A DNA stretch of 64,000 nt from Streptomyces sp. ATexAB-D23 (lineage in GTDB: Bacteria; Actinomycetota; Actinomycetes; Streptomycetales; Streptomycetaceae): assembly GCF_000373645.1 (NCBI RefSeq), contig NZ_KB892013.1:1-64000 (forward strand), in the 5' to 3' direction. The translations under genes and the position numbers were made by a program. The notes below the pieces were generated by a model. That model had not been told where the DNA came from. It worked only from the letters and a program-made list of their open reading frames with translations, and searched no databases. Below, in pieces: positions 16,939 to 25,371 of this stretch (within the stretch, counting starts at the first letter, position 1; the number at the start of each line of letters is the position of its first letter).

Positions 16939-17818
16939 CGAGGCACTCCTGGACTTAGGCTCCCTGCCTGCGTTTTTGCAGGTCAAGGGCTGGTTGACCA
17001 CTCTACAACGAGTCGCGGGCACGGGCAGCGGTCCCCGGGTTCTTCAGGACTGATGCCGACCCCTTGCCGACTTTCCTGATACCTCATCAGGTGATGTCCG
17101 GAAAGCCTCCGCTCGCCGTCGTTCACCGCGACGCCCCGCAATCCTACGTAGCACCCCTCCAGGTGCCGGGGTGATCGTCGTCACCCCGTAGGCGCTACGC
17201 CGAGCCACATACGCCAGGGGGCCTGGCCTCCGAACAACCCTCGCCCCGGCGCGATCGCTCACCAGCGATGCGCCGCACCACCAAGTCGGCGACCCTCGCG
17301 GCCATGAGACGACCCGTCCGGCCGTCTCCTCTCGACGCCACGAGCGCACATCCGGAGTACCGCGGAAGGCCCCTCCGCGTACCAGCCACGAGGAGGTTCC
17401 TTCCTGGGAACTGTCACCCCCTCCCGAACCCGATCGATTCGGCAGGCGCCAGCCTGTCGAGCCTGTCCCGATGGACACCCTGGAGGCCGCCACGGTGCTG
17501 AGCATGCCAACGAGTTGGGTCCATGGGGAGGCATCGAAGCTGGGCTCGAAGGGCTACCGACCGGGTCGAGGAAGGAACCAGGGACTGCTGCCTGAGCAGC
17601 GGCCGGCCCGCACGTGATGCGGCCCGTGCCGTGAGGCCGCAGCAGATGGGCATTGCCCCTTCGCGTGTGGCCATTGGCCGTCCGCCCGAGGCTTGTCCGT
17701 CTCGGGAGCGACGGGCCGGCGCGGGTGTTCTGAGGATGCGGGCGCTGCCATCGAACGACCGGCCGTCGGCATCGGCCGGGTTCAGGCCCTGACCCGATCA
17801 CGACCAAGCCCCGTACCG
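16939..17818. other. 880-bp gene-poor interval
   Basis: All frames in this stretch give Arg/Pro/Ser-rich translations without recognisable domains or good ribosome sites, and the sequence is slightly less GC-biased than its neighbours. It sits between the panD promoter region and a broken MFS gene, so it is probably decayed DNA plus the panD promoter. I support no gene here. Confidence 0.5.
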
Positions 17819-18349
17819 TCAGGAGCCGGCGGCGGCGTTGTGTGCGGCTTTGCGGACGCCGACGGTGACCAGTGCTATGACGGCGCCGGCCAGCAACCCG
17901 ATTCCGCCGACGAGGGCGCAGGCGTGGAGTGCGTCGGTGAAGCTCGCCGCGTAGACCGACTGGGCCTGTGCCGTGGTCGAGGGGCTGGAGAGGCGGAGGA
18001 AGGCGCCGGCCTGGATGCCGGCGTCGGAGACCACGCCCAGCACTTGCCCCTTGTCGGCCGCGCCCAGGCTGGATGCGGCGAGGTGGTCCGGCAGGGCGTT
18101 CAGGGTGCTGCGGGTGAGCAGAACACCGAAAACCGCGGGGCCGAGCGCGCTGCCTATCTGGCGAAGGGCGTTACTGGCGGCGCCCGCGGTGGGGGCGAGC
18201 CGGGGCGGCAGGCTGTTCACGGCGATAGTGGTGATGGGGGCGGTGGCGAGAGCGATGCCGATACCGAGGACGCCGATGACGGCCGCGACGGCGAGGGCGC
18301 CGCTCGACGGGCCGAAGGTGGTGATCAGGAGGGCGCCGATGCCCGCTCT
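17819..18349 (-). pseudogene. MFS transporter (DHA2-type drug exporter), C-terminal remnant
   Basis: About 175 residues of a 14-helix MFS exporter remain. The stretch LPPRLAPTAGAASNALRQIG followed by SALGPAVFGVLLT is the conserved helix 11-12 region of DHA2 exporters, and the end LLAGAVIALVTVGVRKAAHN is a normal last helix. Upstream of about 18349 the frame continues only as Arg/Pro-rich nonsense, so the N-terminal two thirds is missing. It faces away from a decayed catabolic gene fragment, consistent with a deletion through a former divergent transporter/catabolic locus. Confidence 0.75.
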
Positions 18350-18405
18350 CGGCCTTCGCCGAACACGAACACACGGACGAGGCAGCCGGTTTCCCGGCAC
18401 TGTGA
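18343..18405 (+). pseudogene. Short C-terminal coding remnant
   Basis: Read forward, this DNA ends PLSAFAEHEHTDEAAGFPAL and a TGA stop, which looks like the tail of a real protein truncated on its 5' side by the same break that cuts the MFS gene. The parent family cannot be named. It precedes the hydratase remnant and may have belonged to the same operon. Confidence 0.35.
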
Positions 18406-18434
18406 GACCCCGACGGCCGCGGACCGGCGACGTA

Positions 18435-18488
18435 CGACGTACCGCCCGCGGCCTCACGAAGGGCGACGTACCGCCCGCGGCCTCACGA
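18435..18488. repeat. 25-bp perfect direct repeat
   Basis: Two perfect copies of a 25-bp sequence starting CGACGTACCGCCCGCGGCCT occur at 18435-18459 and 18464-18488, separated by AGGG. They sit directly upstream of the hydratase remnant's ribosome site and suggest a local tandem duplication. Confidence 0.85.
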
Positions 18489-18501
18489 CGAGGGAGCACG
18501 G

Positions 18502-18713
18502 ATGCTGCCCGCCGAGACCATCGCGGCACTCGCTGAGGAGCTCGCCGACACGGAGCGCGAACGCGGAGTCATCCCGCGCCCCACGGCCCGCCATCCCGAG
18601 GCGACGGTCGAGGACTCCTACGCGATCCGGGCGCGTGGCGCGACAGGACCATCGCCGTGGGCCGCCGCCTGGTCGGCCGCAAGATCGGTGTGACCTCCAT
18701 CACCTGTAAGGCT
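18502..18713 (+). pseudogene. 2-keto-4-pentenoate hydratase-like gene, frameshifted and truncated
   Basis: The first 45 residues (LPAETIAALAEELADTERER, then PEATVEDSYAIRA) match the N-terminus of MhpD/DmpE-type hydratases of meta-cleavage pathways. The family's next segment, WRDRTIAVGRRLVGRKIGV, is present but in another frame, showing a one-base indel near 18636. The match stops at about 18713. The ATG is preceded by GAGGGAG. The gene cannot make a functional enzyme of about 260 residues. It is a relic of an aromatic-degradation operon. Confidence 0.75.
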
Positions 18714-18987
18714 GAATGCTTTTCAGTCGCCCCATTCGCATCCCGGGGACGCGTCCGACCGGCGGCCGGAACGTTTCCGCGTGTGTCCAGCGGCGAGTCG
18801 TCGCCGCGCGATCAGCGGATGCGAGACCCGGAATGACGGAGTCTGGTTTGCGCCATGATCGACGCATTAGAGATATTCCCACCCGAGCGCCGCCATGCTC
18901 TCCGGGAAGACAGCACGTGACGTGTCCGTGCCGGAGCGGTGCGTCACACGCTCCGGTGCGGGTGCGCTGGAGAGAACAGGGAACTCA

Positions 18988-19548
18988 ATGTCCAAGCTTC
19001 GTCTCGCCCGTACCGCAGCCTGCGCGGCTGCCGCCGCAGCGCTGGCCGGCGGATTCTGCGCCGGGAACGTCTCGGCGGCGGACAACACCGGGCAGGACCT
19101 GATCAACAAGTCCGACGGCAGCCGCTTGGCGCTGTACGGCGACTCCGTCGCCGAGGGTGCCACTGCCGTCAGCCTGCGCGACCCCGCCTGGACTCACAAG
19201 ACCGAGGCCTGGGACCAGGTCAACGGCCGCTGGGAGAGCGGCGGTTACACCGTCACCCTCAGGAACCAGGCCGCCAACCGCTGCCTGCAGCCGTCCTCGG
19301 CCACTCCTGTCCGCGGCACCACCATCGTGGTGCGCACCTGTGACGGTTCCGACCTCCAGCGCTGGGTCCTGCGCCCGGAGTACGGCGAGAACTCCCGCTG
19401 GTGGCTGTGGGAGCCCAAGGTGAACACGAAGCTCGCCGTTGCGCTCAACCGCTACAACGACGGCAGTTGGAACACCCTGTACCTGGACACCGCCTACCCC
19501 AGCGACGACCGGCTCTGGAACCTCGCGCCCAACAACACCAGTTGGTGA
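18988..19548 (+). CDS. Secreted ricin-type beta-trefoil (RICIN) lectin
   Basis: A 186-residue exported protein. The signal peptide (residues 1 to about 31) is ARTAACAAAAAALAGGFCAG-like and ends near VSAADN. The remainder resembles one beta-trefoil carbohydrate-binding domain with the Q-x-W hallmark DGSDLQRWVL and a Cys pair in NRCLQPSS and VVRTCDG. No catalytic domain is attached, so it likely only binds a glycan outside the cell. I chose the ATG at 18988, giving a normal signal peptide; an open frame extends to 18895. The 274 bp upstream show no gene. Confidence 0.75.
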   Translation: MSKLRLARTAACAAAAAALAGGFCAGNVSAADNTGQDLINKSDGSRLALYGDSVAEGATAVSLRDPAWTHKTEAWDQVNGRWESGGYTVTLRNQAANRCLQPSSATPVRGTTIVVRTCDGSDLQRWVLRPEYGENSRWWLWEPKVNTKLAVALNRYNDGSWNTLYLDTAYPSDDRLWNLAPNNTSW

Positions 19549-19675
19549 CGTCTGCCGTCACCGCCTCCGCGGACGTCACACTGCGCCGGAGGGCGGATCA
19601 ACGACGGACGGTCTCCGTCTCCAGTGCGAGGTCCCCGTCAGTGACGACCGGAGCCCACTTCACGTAGGCGCCCCG

Positions 19676-19706
19676 CTCCGGCCCCGGCCTCCAGCCGGGG
19701 CCGGAG
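19676..19706. terminator. Bidirectional hairpin terminator
   Basis: CTCCGGCCCCGGC (19676-19688) and its exact complement (19694-19706) form a 13-bp stem with a 5-base loop. It lies between the convergent lectin gene and the oxidoreductase operon. Confidence 0.75.
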
Positions 19707-19774
19707 TTCGTGCTTCAGGGTGCGGCTCTGCCCTCTTCAGCGACCACGCGCGCCGCCGTTGCCGACCGCGTCGG

Positions 19775-21232
19775 TCAATTGATGTCGCGCGGGGTTGCGC
19801 GGTCCTCTCGGGGCGGTGTATCGAGCGCACACAGGTCGCCGACGGGTACGGGTTTGACCGGAAGATGGGCGGAGAAGCGGCCGCCGAGGCCGATGGGCTG
19901 GTCGCGGGCCGCCGCGAGCACGCCGGCGACGGTGTTCTCGCAGTAGCGGCCCTGGCAGGGCCCCATGCCGGTGCGGCAGGAGAGTTTGACGGCGTTGACG
20001 TCGGTGACGAACGGCGCCGACGCCAGGAAGTCGTCCACGTTTCCGCGGCTGACCATTTCACACCTGCACATGATCGTTTCCTGGGTCGCGAGTCGCCCCA
20101 GGGCCTCGCGGCCGGGCTCGAAGACGCGCTGCACCACGGTGGAGAAGCGTGCGGCACGGGCCACCGCACGCTCGGCTTCGGTGAACGCGGCGGCCGGAAC
20201 GGGGCGTCCGAGGTCGGCGGCGAGTGCGAGGGCCGCAAGTGTGCCCTCTGCGCGGGACGCGTCGGCTCCGGCGACTCCCGAGGGTTCTCCGGCGACGGAC
20301 ACCCCGGGGACGGACGTCCGCAGCCGTCCGTCGTGGGCGACCACCCATCCGCCCCTGGGTGAGTCAAAGGTGAGTTCGCATCCCGCCTGGCGGGCGAGTT
20401 CGGTGGAGGCGACGAAACCGTATCCGACGACGAGGTGCGATGCGTCGACGTCGCGTGGGGCGCCCTTCGCCTGCCACCGCCGGTCGACGCGGGTGAGCGT
20501 GACCCGCGAGACGTGTTCCGTGCCGTGCGCGGCGGTCACGACCGTACGGGGTGAGACGCGTACGCCACGGCGCAGGAGCCGGGTCAGGACGGTGCCCGTC
20601 TCGGCCAGCATCCTCAGGTGGCCGGGGACGGCGTTCAGGGCACGCAGCATCTCGGCCGGGGCCGGAATGCTCTGTGCGAACGCGACCTCGCGAACCGGCA
20701 CCCCGTTGCCGACGAGCAGGTCGGCCACGAGCAGCAGCAGGGGGTGGGCACCGGCCAGCACCACATCGCCGGCGGGCGCGACCTTCTGGGCCTTGACGAG
20801 GGTCTGGACGCCGCCCGCGGCCATGACGCCGGGCAGGGTCCACCCCGGGAAGGCGACGGGCAGGTCGTAGGCGCCCGTGGCGATCAGCAGCCGGCGCGCG
20901 GTGATCATGCCGGTGCCGCGGGCCGGGTGGTTGACGGCCACGCACAGGGTGTCCGGATCGGTGTCCTCGTGCAGGATGCCGATCGCCGACCAGCCGAACC
21001 GTCCGACCACCCGGGTGTCGGCTTCGAAGCGCCGGATGAGGGCGGTGGCCCACTCGTAGCCGGCGGTGGGCCGGAACTCGCTGCCGGTGAAGGTCTCGGG
21101 GGGCTGGCGGAAGATCTGTCCGCCCGCGCGCCGCTGCTCGTCGATGACGACGACCCTCAGCCCGTGGTCCGCGGCGGTGAGCGCCGCCGCCATGCCGGCG
21201 GGACCGGCGCCGATGATCGCGAGGTCGAACAT
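19775..21232 (-). CDS. FAD/[2Fe-2S] subunit of a D-amino-acid (opine/hydroxyproline-type) dehydrogenase
   Basis: A 485-residue flavoprotein resembling HcnB, opine oxidase subunit A and the large D-hydroxyproline dehydrogenase subunit. The FAD/NAD Rossmann motif IIGAGPAGMAAALTAADHGL opens the protein, followed by the AGGQIFRQPPE segment. A C-terminal BFD-like cluster with Cys residues (IMCRCEMV, KLSCRTGMG, PCQGRYC) binds [2Fe-2S]. Its ATG overlaps the stop of the ferredoxin-like subunit gene as TGATG, so the two are made together. It ends the transporter-DapA-dehydrogenase operon. Hydroxyproline is the inferred class of substrate. Confidence 0.85.
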   Translation of the reverse strand: MFDLAIIGAGPAGMAAALTAADHGLRVVVIDEQRRAGGQIFRQPPETFTGSEFRPTAGYEWATALIRRFEADTRVVGRFGWSAIGILHEDTDPDTLCVAVNHPARGTGMITARRLLIATGAYDLPVAFPGWTLPGVMAAGGVQTLVKAQKVAPAGDVVLAGAHPLLLLVADLLVGNGVPVREVAFAQSIPAPAEMLRALNAVPGHLRMLAETGTVLTRLLRRGVRVSPRTVVTAAHGTEHVSRVTLTRVDRRWQAKGAPRDVDASHLVVGYGFVASTELARQAGCELTFDSPRGGWVVAHDGRLRTSVPGVSVAGEPSGVAGADASRAEGTLAALALAADLGRPVPAAAFTEAERAVARAARFSTVVQRVFEPGREALGRLATQETIMCRCEMVSRGNVDDFLASAPFVTDVNAVKLSCRTGMGPCQGRYCENTVAGVLAAARDQPIGLGGRFSAHLPVKPVPVGDLCALDTPPREDRATPRDIN

Positions 21233-21522
21233 CACAGCCTGCCCTGTGTCCGCACGGCCATGTCCTCACGTGCCGGAACGAGGCAGGTGCGGGTCAGCGG
21301 CCGGCCGTCGACGGTGGCGGCGCATTCGAAGCACGTCCCCATGTTGCACAGCGGCGCCCGGCGGGCCCCCGTGCGGTCACGGTCGAACGCGGCTCCGTGG
21401 GCGAGCATCGCCGTCGCCACCGTCTCGCCGGTGCGGGCACGCAGCGGCCGGCCGTCCACGGTGATGGTGACGGCGGCCGCGCGTTCGTTCACGGTGCGGC
21501 GCCAGGTGTTGGCCTGGTTCAT
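21232..21522 (-). CDS. Small [2Fe-2S] subunit of the amino-acid dehydrogenase
   Basis: A 96-residue plant-type ferredoxin domain of the HcnA/OoxB-small-subunit class. The cluster ligands appear as CNMGTCFECAATVDGRPLTRTC (read as C-x4-C-x2-C ... C), and the front half ITVDGRPLRARTGETVATAM is typical. GGAG lies six bases before the ATG. The gene sits 11 bp after the DAO-like subunit gene and overlaps the start of the FAD subunit. The size and layout match three-component hydrogen-cyanide-synthase/opine-oxidase/D-hydroxyproline-dehydrogenase complexes. Confidence 0.87.
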   Translation of the reverse strand: MNQANTWRRTVNERAAAVTITVDGRPLRARTGETVATAMLAHGAAFDRDRTGARRAPLCNMGTCFECAATVDGRPLTRTCLVPAREDMAVRTQGRL

Positions 21523-21533
21523 GGAGGGCTCCT

Positions 21534-22721
21534 TCACGCGAAGCGGGCGGGGTCGTACGGGGTCAGGTCGATGTCCGGGGTGGCTCCGGCGAGGAGGCCG
21601 GCCAGGACCCGCGCGAAGCTCGGCCCGAGGGTGAACGCCGATCCGCCGGTGGCGACGAACACGCCCGGGGCTCCCCCGACCGGGCCGACGAGGGGGAGCT
21701 GGTCGGATGCCACCGTGGTCGCGCCGGCCCAGCTGCGCACGGCGGGGACCCGCGCGAGCGCGGGGACGGTGGCGACCGCGGCTCGGGCGTTGCCGGCGAT
21801 CGAGGCGGGGACGAGCCGGGGCTTGAGGTCGAGGTCCGGGGCGCCGTGCGCGTCGCTCATCAGCCGGGCCGGCCAGCCGCCGCCGATCAGGACCGTGTTG
21901 TCGAGCGACTGTTTGAGCGACAGTCGCGCGCCCGCGTGCTGGACGAGGTGCGGGATGAACCGGGGGACCTTCGAGGTGACCGTCATCACCAGCGCGAGCG
22001 GGACGGTGGGCAGCACGGCGTCGAAGAGCCGCCCGATCGCGGTGGTCCAGATGCCGGCGGCTATCACCACGGCTGCCGTGCGGACGGTGTGGGTCCGTTC
22101 TGTTCCCGCGTGGTCCGTCTGCCGCAGGGTGAGGTCCCACCCCTTCGTCGCGCGGTGTGCGCCGACCAGGCGGGAGCGGGTGCGCACGGTCGCACCGGCC
22201 GCGATGGCGGCCCGGCCGACGGCGGGGGCGGCGGTGCGGGCGTCCGCCTTTCCCTCCAGAGGGCTGAAGTTGGCCGCGACGATGCCGGGCGAGAGGTACG
22301 GGGCGACGGTGTCCAGCTCGGTGCGGTCGAGCGTGCGCACGTCGAGGCCCCAGGAACGTTCCAGCTCCGCCTTGAATTCGAGCACTCCGACCTGGTCGGC
22401 GTTCTCTGCGACCATGAGCCCGCCCGTCTGCCGCACACCGAGGGGCTCCTTGATCTCCTCCTCCATGCACGCCCACCTGTGGGCGGCGTCCAGGTGCAGC
22501 GGCATGGCCTCCGCCGCGACGCGGGCGGCCTCCGCTCCCGCCTCGACCATCCGGTACTCGAGCTGGAAGTGCAGACTGCCCGCGTTCTGGCCCGATGCGT
22601 GCTGGTTGACCTGGTCCTTGTCGACGAGCAGCACCCGCGCCCCGTCACGGGCGGCCATCCACGCGGTGAGGCAGCCGAGCAGGCCGCCGCCGACGACCAC
22701 GGTGTCGTAGTGCTCAGTCAT
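21534..22721 (-). CDS. DAO-fold catalytic subunit of the amino-acid dehydrogenase
   Basis: A 395-residue FAD protein of the D-amino-acid-oxidase/sarcosine-oxidase fold. The start MTEHYDTVVVGGGLLGCLTA has the dinucleotide motif, and VATGGSAFTLGPSFARVLAG near the C-terminus is the closing FAD signature. It should oxidise an imino or D-amino acid and pass electrons to the [2Fe-2S] and FAD partners. Its ATG lies 8 bp inside the DapA-like gene, so the two are coupled. The open frame running upstream of 22721 is only a shadow of that gene. Confidence 0.85.
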   Translation of the reverse strand: MTEHYDTVVVGGGLLGCLTAWMAARDGARVLLVDKDQVNQHASGQNAGSLHFQLEYRMVEAGAEAARVAAEAMPLHLDAAHRWACMEEEIKEPLGVRQTGGLMVAENADQVGVLEFKAELERSWGLDVRTLDRTELDTVAPYLSPGIVAANFSPLEGKADARTAAPAVGRAAIAAGATVRTRSRLVGAHRATKGWDLTLRQTDHAGTERTHTVRTAAVVIAAGIWTTAIGRLFDAVLPTVPLALVMTVTSKVPRFIPHLVQHAGARLSLKQSLDNTVLIGGGWPARLMSDAHGAPDLDLKPRLVPASIAGNARAAVATVPALARVPAVRSWAGATTVASDQLPLVGPVGGAPGVFVATGGSAFTLGPSFARVLAGLLAGATPDIDLTPYDPARFA

Positions 22722-23652
22722 CGCAGAGGGGGCCCGTCTCGATGCCGAGCTCGTGCAGGGTCGCCTCGACGCGGGCGACCTCCTGCGGCGTGAGCTCAAG
22801 GAGCGGCGCCCGTACGAACCCCGCGGGTATGCCGCGCAGCCGGAGCGCGGTCTTGATGATCGCCTGCTGGTTGCCGAAGCGGACGCCGTAGTCGGGGCGG
22901 AACCACGCGTCCATGTACACACGGTCCTTCCCTCCCAGCCGGATCGCCGCCTCCCGGTCCCCCGCGTCGACGGCGTTCCAGAACCCGGCCTGGTCGCGGC
23001 CGAGGATGCCCCCGGTCCCCATCAGGCCGTCGCCGTGGCCGAGCATCGCGAGGTCGGCGCCCATGGCGTTGGTGGGCAGGCCGAAGTAGCGGACCTGGCT
23101 CTCCAGCGCGTACATCGCGGTGAGGAAACCCGCGAAGTCGCCCGTGGAGTTCTTGATCGCGACGACGTTCTCGATCCGCGCGAGCTCCGTGAGCAGATCG
23201 ACGTCCATGTCCACGACGCAGCCGCGCGGCCAGTTGTAGACGGTCATCGGGATGTCCGTGGCGTCGCTCACCGCCCGGTAGAACGCGACGATCTCGTTGC
23301 GGTTGGGCACGATGTAGGGCGGCGGCGTGAGGAGAATGCCGTCGAGGCCGGCGGCCTCCGCGGCGCGGGCGTGGGCGATCGCCTCGTCCGGGGTGAACGC
23401 GTTGCAGGCACCGAGGACGGGGAACGCGTCGCCGCGGTGCTCGGCACCGGCCGCGAACAGCCGCGCGCGTTCCTCCGGGGACATGGAGAACCACTCCCCG
23501 CTGGTGCCGGCCAGGATCGCGCCGTGGATGCCCTCGTCGACGAGCCAGGACATCTGGACGTGCAGGGCGTCGATGTCGAGCGCGCCCGCGCGGGTGAAGG
23601 GGGTGGTGATGGCCGGGATGTAGCCGCGCCAGTCGACGGTCGTGCGGTCCAT
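22714..23652 (-). CDS. DapA-superfamily lyase/deaminase (hydroxyproline-pathway type)
   Basis: A 312-residue member of the dihydrodipicolinate synthase/N-acetylneuraminate lyase family. The GxxGE-type phosphate/carboxylate loop is GTSGEWFSM, the Tyr site is MTVYNWPRG and the Schiff-base Lys is in VVAIKNSTGDFAGF (about residue 167). Next to a three-part amino-acid dehydrogenase, the best precedent is pyrroline-4-hydroxy-2-carboxylate deaminase, which acts right after D-hydroxyproline dehydrogenase. No epimerase or ketoglutarate-semialdehyde dehydrogenase is nearby, so this is inference. It starts 53 bp after the transporter gene. Confidence 0.82.
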   Translation of the reverse strand: MDRTTVDWRGYIPAITTPFTRAGALDIDALHVQMSWLVDEGIHGAILAGTSGEWFSMSPEERARLFAAGAEHRGDAFPVLGACNAFTPDEAIAHARAAEAAGLDGILLTPPPYIVPNRNEIVAFYRAVSDATDIPMTVYNWPRGCVVDMDVDLLTELARIENVVAIKNSTGDFAGFLTAMYALESQVRYFGLPTNAMGADLAMLGHGDGLMGTGGILGRDQAGFWNAVDAGDREAAIRLGGKDRVYMDAWFRPDYGVRFGNQQAIIKTALRLRGIPAGFVRAPLLELTPQEVARVEATLHELGIETGPLCDD

Positions 23653-23705
23653 GGGTGCTCCAGAGGGTTCGGAATGGTTTCTGCGGTGGTGGGGGGGGCG
23701 GCTGT

Positions 23706-25163
23706 TCAGACCAGGGCCGGCGCGCGTTCGGGGCGCTTCAGCTCGGCGCCGTCCATGCCCTCGAAGCGGCGGCCCCAGCCGGTCGCGGCGGAGGCGACCA
23801 TGACGACGGTGAGGATGAGCGGGTAGAGCATCGCGGTGAAGATCTCCGTCGTGGACAGGGCGGGCACGCCCTTGATCCCCGACGTCAGCTGTGCGCCGAT
23901 GAAGAGGTAGGCGCTGAGCACGGGGACGATCGAGGCGATGCCCATCGCGAAGCAGTCCATGACGACCGCGCGGCGGTACGGGTGGAGGCCCACGCGTGAG
24001 CCGATCTCGTCGGCGACCGGGCCGAAGGTGAGCAGGGCGGCCGAGTTCACACCGCCGAACAGCAGGGTGGTGGCCGATATGCCGATGCCGATGGCGAACT
24101 CCGCGCCGCGCGGGGTGCGCGAGAGCGGCCCGTCGGTGAGGGCGCTCACCAGCCAGTCCAGGACGCCCGCGGCGGTGAGTACGCCCATGATGCCGAACAC
24201 GCTCACCACCAGCGCGATCACGCTGAGCATGTCGGCGACGCCGGAGACCAGGAAGCCGGTGGGCGCCCCGTCCGAGACGCCGATGATCCCCTGCATGGTC
24301 AGCAGACCCGAGGCGAGGCCGGTGACGATGCCGGTTCCCAGCCCGACCGTGACCGCCTTGAAGATGTCGCGGGTGAGCAGTGCCACGGCGAGCATGAGGG
24401 CGACCGGGATGAGCATCACGAGGGCCAGCGGGTCCGATGCCTGTTCCAGCAGGCGCTGGGAGTGGCCCGAGTCGCCGGAGTGGCCGGATGCTCCCAGGAG
24501 GAGGAATCCCGCGGCCGCCAGGCCCGCCGTGGTGAAGGCGAAGCGGGCGCGGCTGCGCACGACTCCGGCGATGTCGGCGGTACCGGCCTTCCGGCGGAAC
24601 GTCTGCGTCGAGGAGGAGATGACGGTCGTGTCGGAGATGGGGGCCACGTTGTCCCCGAAGATCGCGCCGGAGATGATCGCGGCGGCGAGGAAGGCCGGCG
24701 AGGCCCCGAGGAGCACCCCGGCGGGGTAGAAGATCGGGAACGCGGTGAACATGGTCCCGATGGACGACGCCGTCGCCATCGAGATGACGCAGACCGCGGC
24801 GAACGCGAAGAGGGTGAAGGTGCCTCCGCTGACACCGAGCAACCCGGCGAGCCAGACGAACCCGCCCGACACGTTGGTCTCCTTGATCAGTGCGGACATC
24901 AGCCCCACGCAGAACAGGATCATCACGATCGTCACCGCCGTGGGTGAGCCGATCCCCCGTGTCACGGCGGACCAGTACGCCGTGTACGGCTTGGCGCACA
25001 CGGCGCCGACCAGCAGCGCCACGACGCCTCCGGCGGCCAGCGCGGTCATGTCGAACGTCTTGAACACGACGAAGAAGACGATGCAGAACGCGAGGAACAC
25101 GACGACCGGCAGGAACGCCAGTGTCCTTCCTCCGCGGAAGACCAGATCCTTGTCGGCGGTCAT
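23706..25163 (-). CDS. NhaC-family transporter (Na+/H+ antiporter-like)
   Basis: A 485-residue membrane protein with roughly a dozen hydrophobic helices. The segment GAIFGDNVAPISDTTVISSS is the NhaC signature. It is the first gene of the catabolic operon, so it may import the amino acid or exchange ions needed for it; NhaC homologues are often linked to amino-acid catabolism genes. I chose the ATG at 25163, with GAGG nine bases upstream, over the earlier one at 25178, which lacks a properly spaced site. Confidence 0.85.
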   Translation of the reverse strand: MTADKDLVFRGGRTLAFLPVVVFLAFCIVFFVVFKTFDMTALAAGGVVALLVGAVCAKPYTAYWSAVTRGIGSPTAVTIVMILFCVGLMSALIKETNVSGGFVWLAGLLGVSGGTFTLFAFAAVCVISMATASSIGTMFTAFPIFYPAGVLLGASPAFLAAAIISGAIFGDNVAPISDTTVISSSTQTFRRKAGTADIAGVVRSRARFAFTTAGLAAAGFLLLGASGHSGDSGHSQRLLEQASDPLALVMLIPVALMLAVALLTRDIFKAVTVGLGTGIVTGLASGLLTMQGIIGVSDGAPTGFLVSGVADMLSVIALVVSVFGIMGVLTAAGVLDWLVSALTDGPLSRTPRGAEFAIGIGISATTLLFGGVNSAALLTFGPVADEIGSRVGLHPYRRAVVMDCFAMGIASIVPVLSAYLFIGAQLTSGIKGVPALSTTEIFTAMLYPLILTVVMVASAATGWGRRFEGMDGAELKRPERAPALV

Positions 25164-25205
25164 GGCGGTGAACCTCATCTCCGCAGCACTGAGAAGTTCC
25201 CAGCT

Positions 25206-25348
25206 GTGCACTTATTTACGTATGTATACAAGAGTGCACAGCGCTGCGGTTGTCAAGGCCCCCTGGGGGGTGCAATACGGAACACAATCGGAAATATGCG
25301 CCACCGAACCACTTCGGGGTGTGCAGAAAAGTGCACAAGAGTGCGCAC
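25206..25348. promoter_or_regulatory. GTGCAC operator cluster between the NhaC and XRE genes
   Basis: Three GTGCAC hexamers (25206-25211, 25234-25239 and 25331-25336) and one related GTGCGCAC (25341-25348) lie in the divergent promoter. The region between includes an unusually AT-rich stretch (TTATTTACGTATGTATACA) likely to be the NhaC operon promoter. The hexamers are candidate sites for the adjacent XRE-cupin regulator. Confidence 0.5.
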
Positions 25349-25371
25349 TGTTCCGTTAAGCTGAGGCTGTG

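Noticed and set aside
17259..17807. Minus-strand open frame of about 180 codons in the gene-poor interval
   Set aside because: No recognisable motif, no ribosome site and a composition like random GC-rich DNA.
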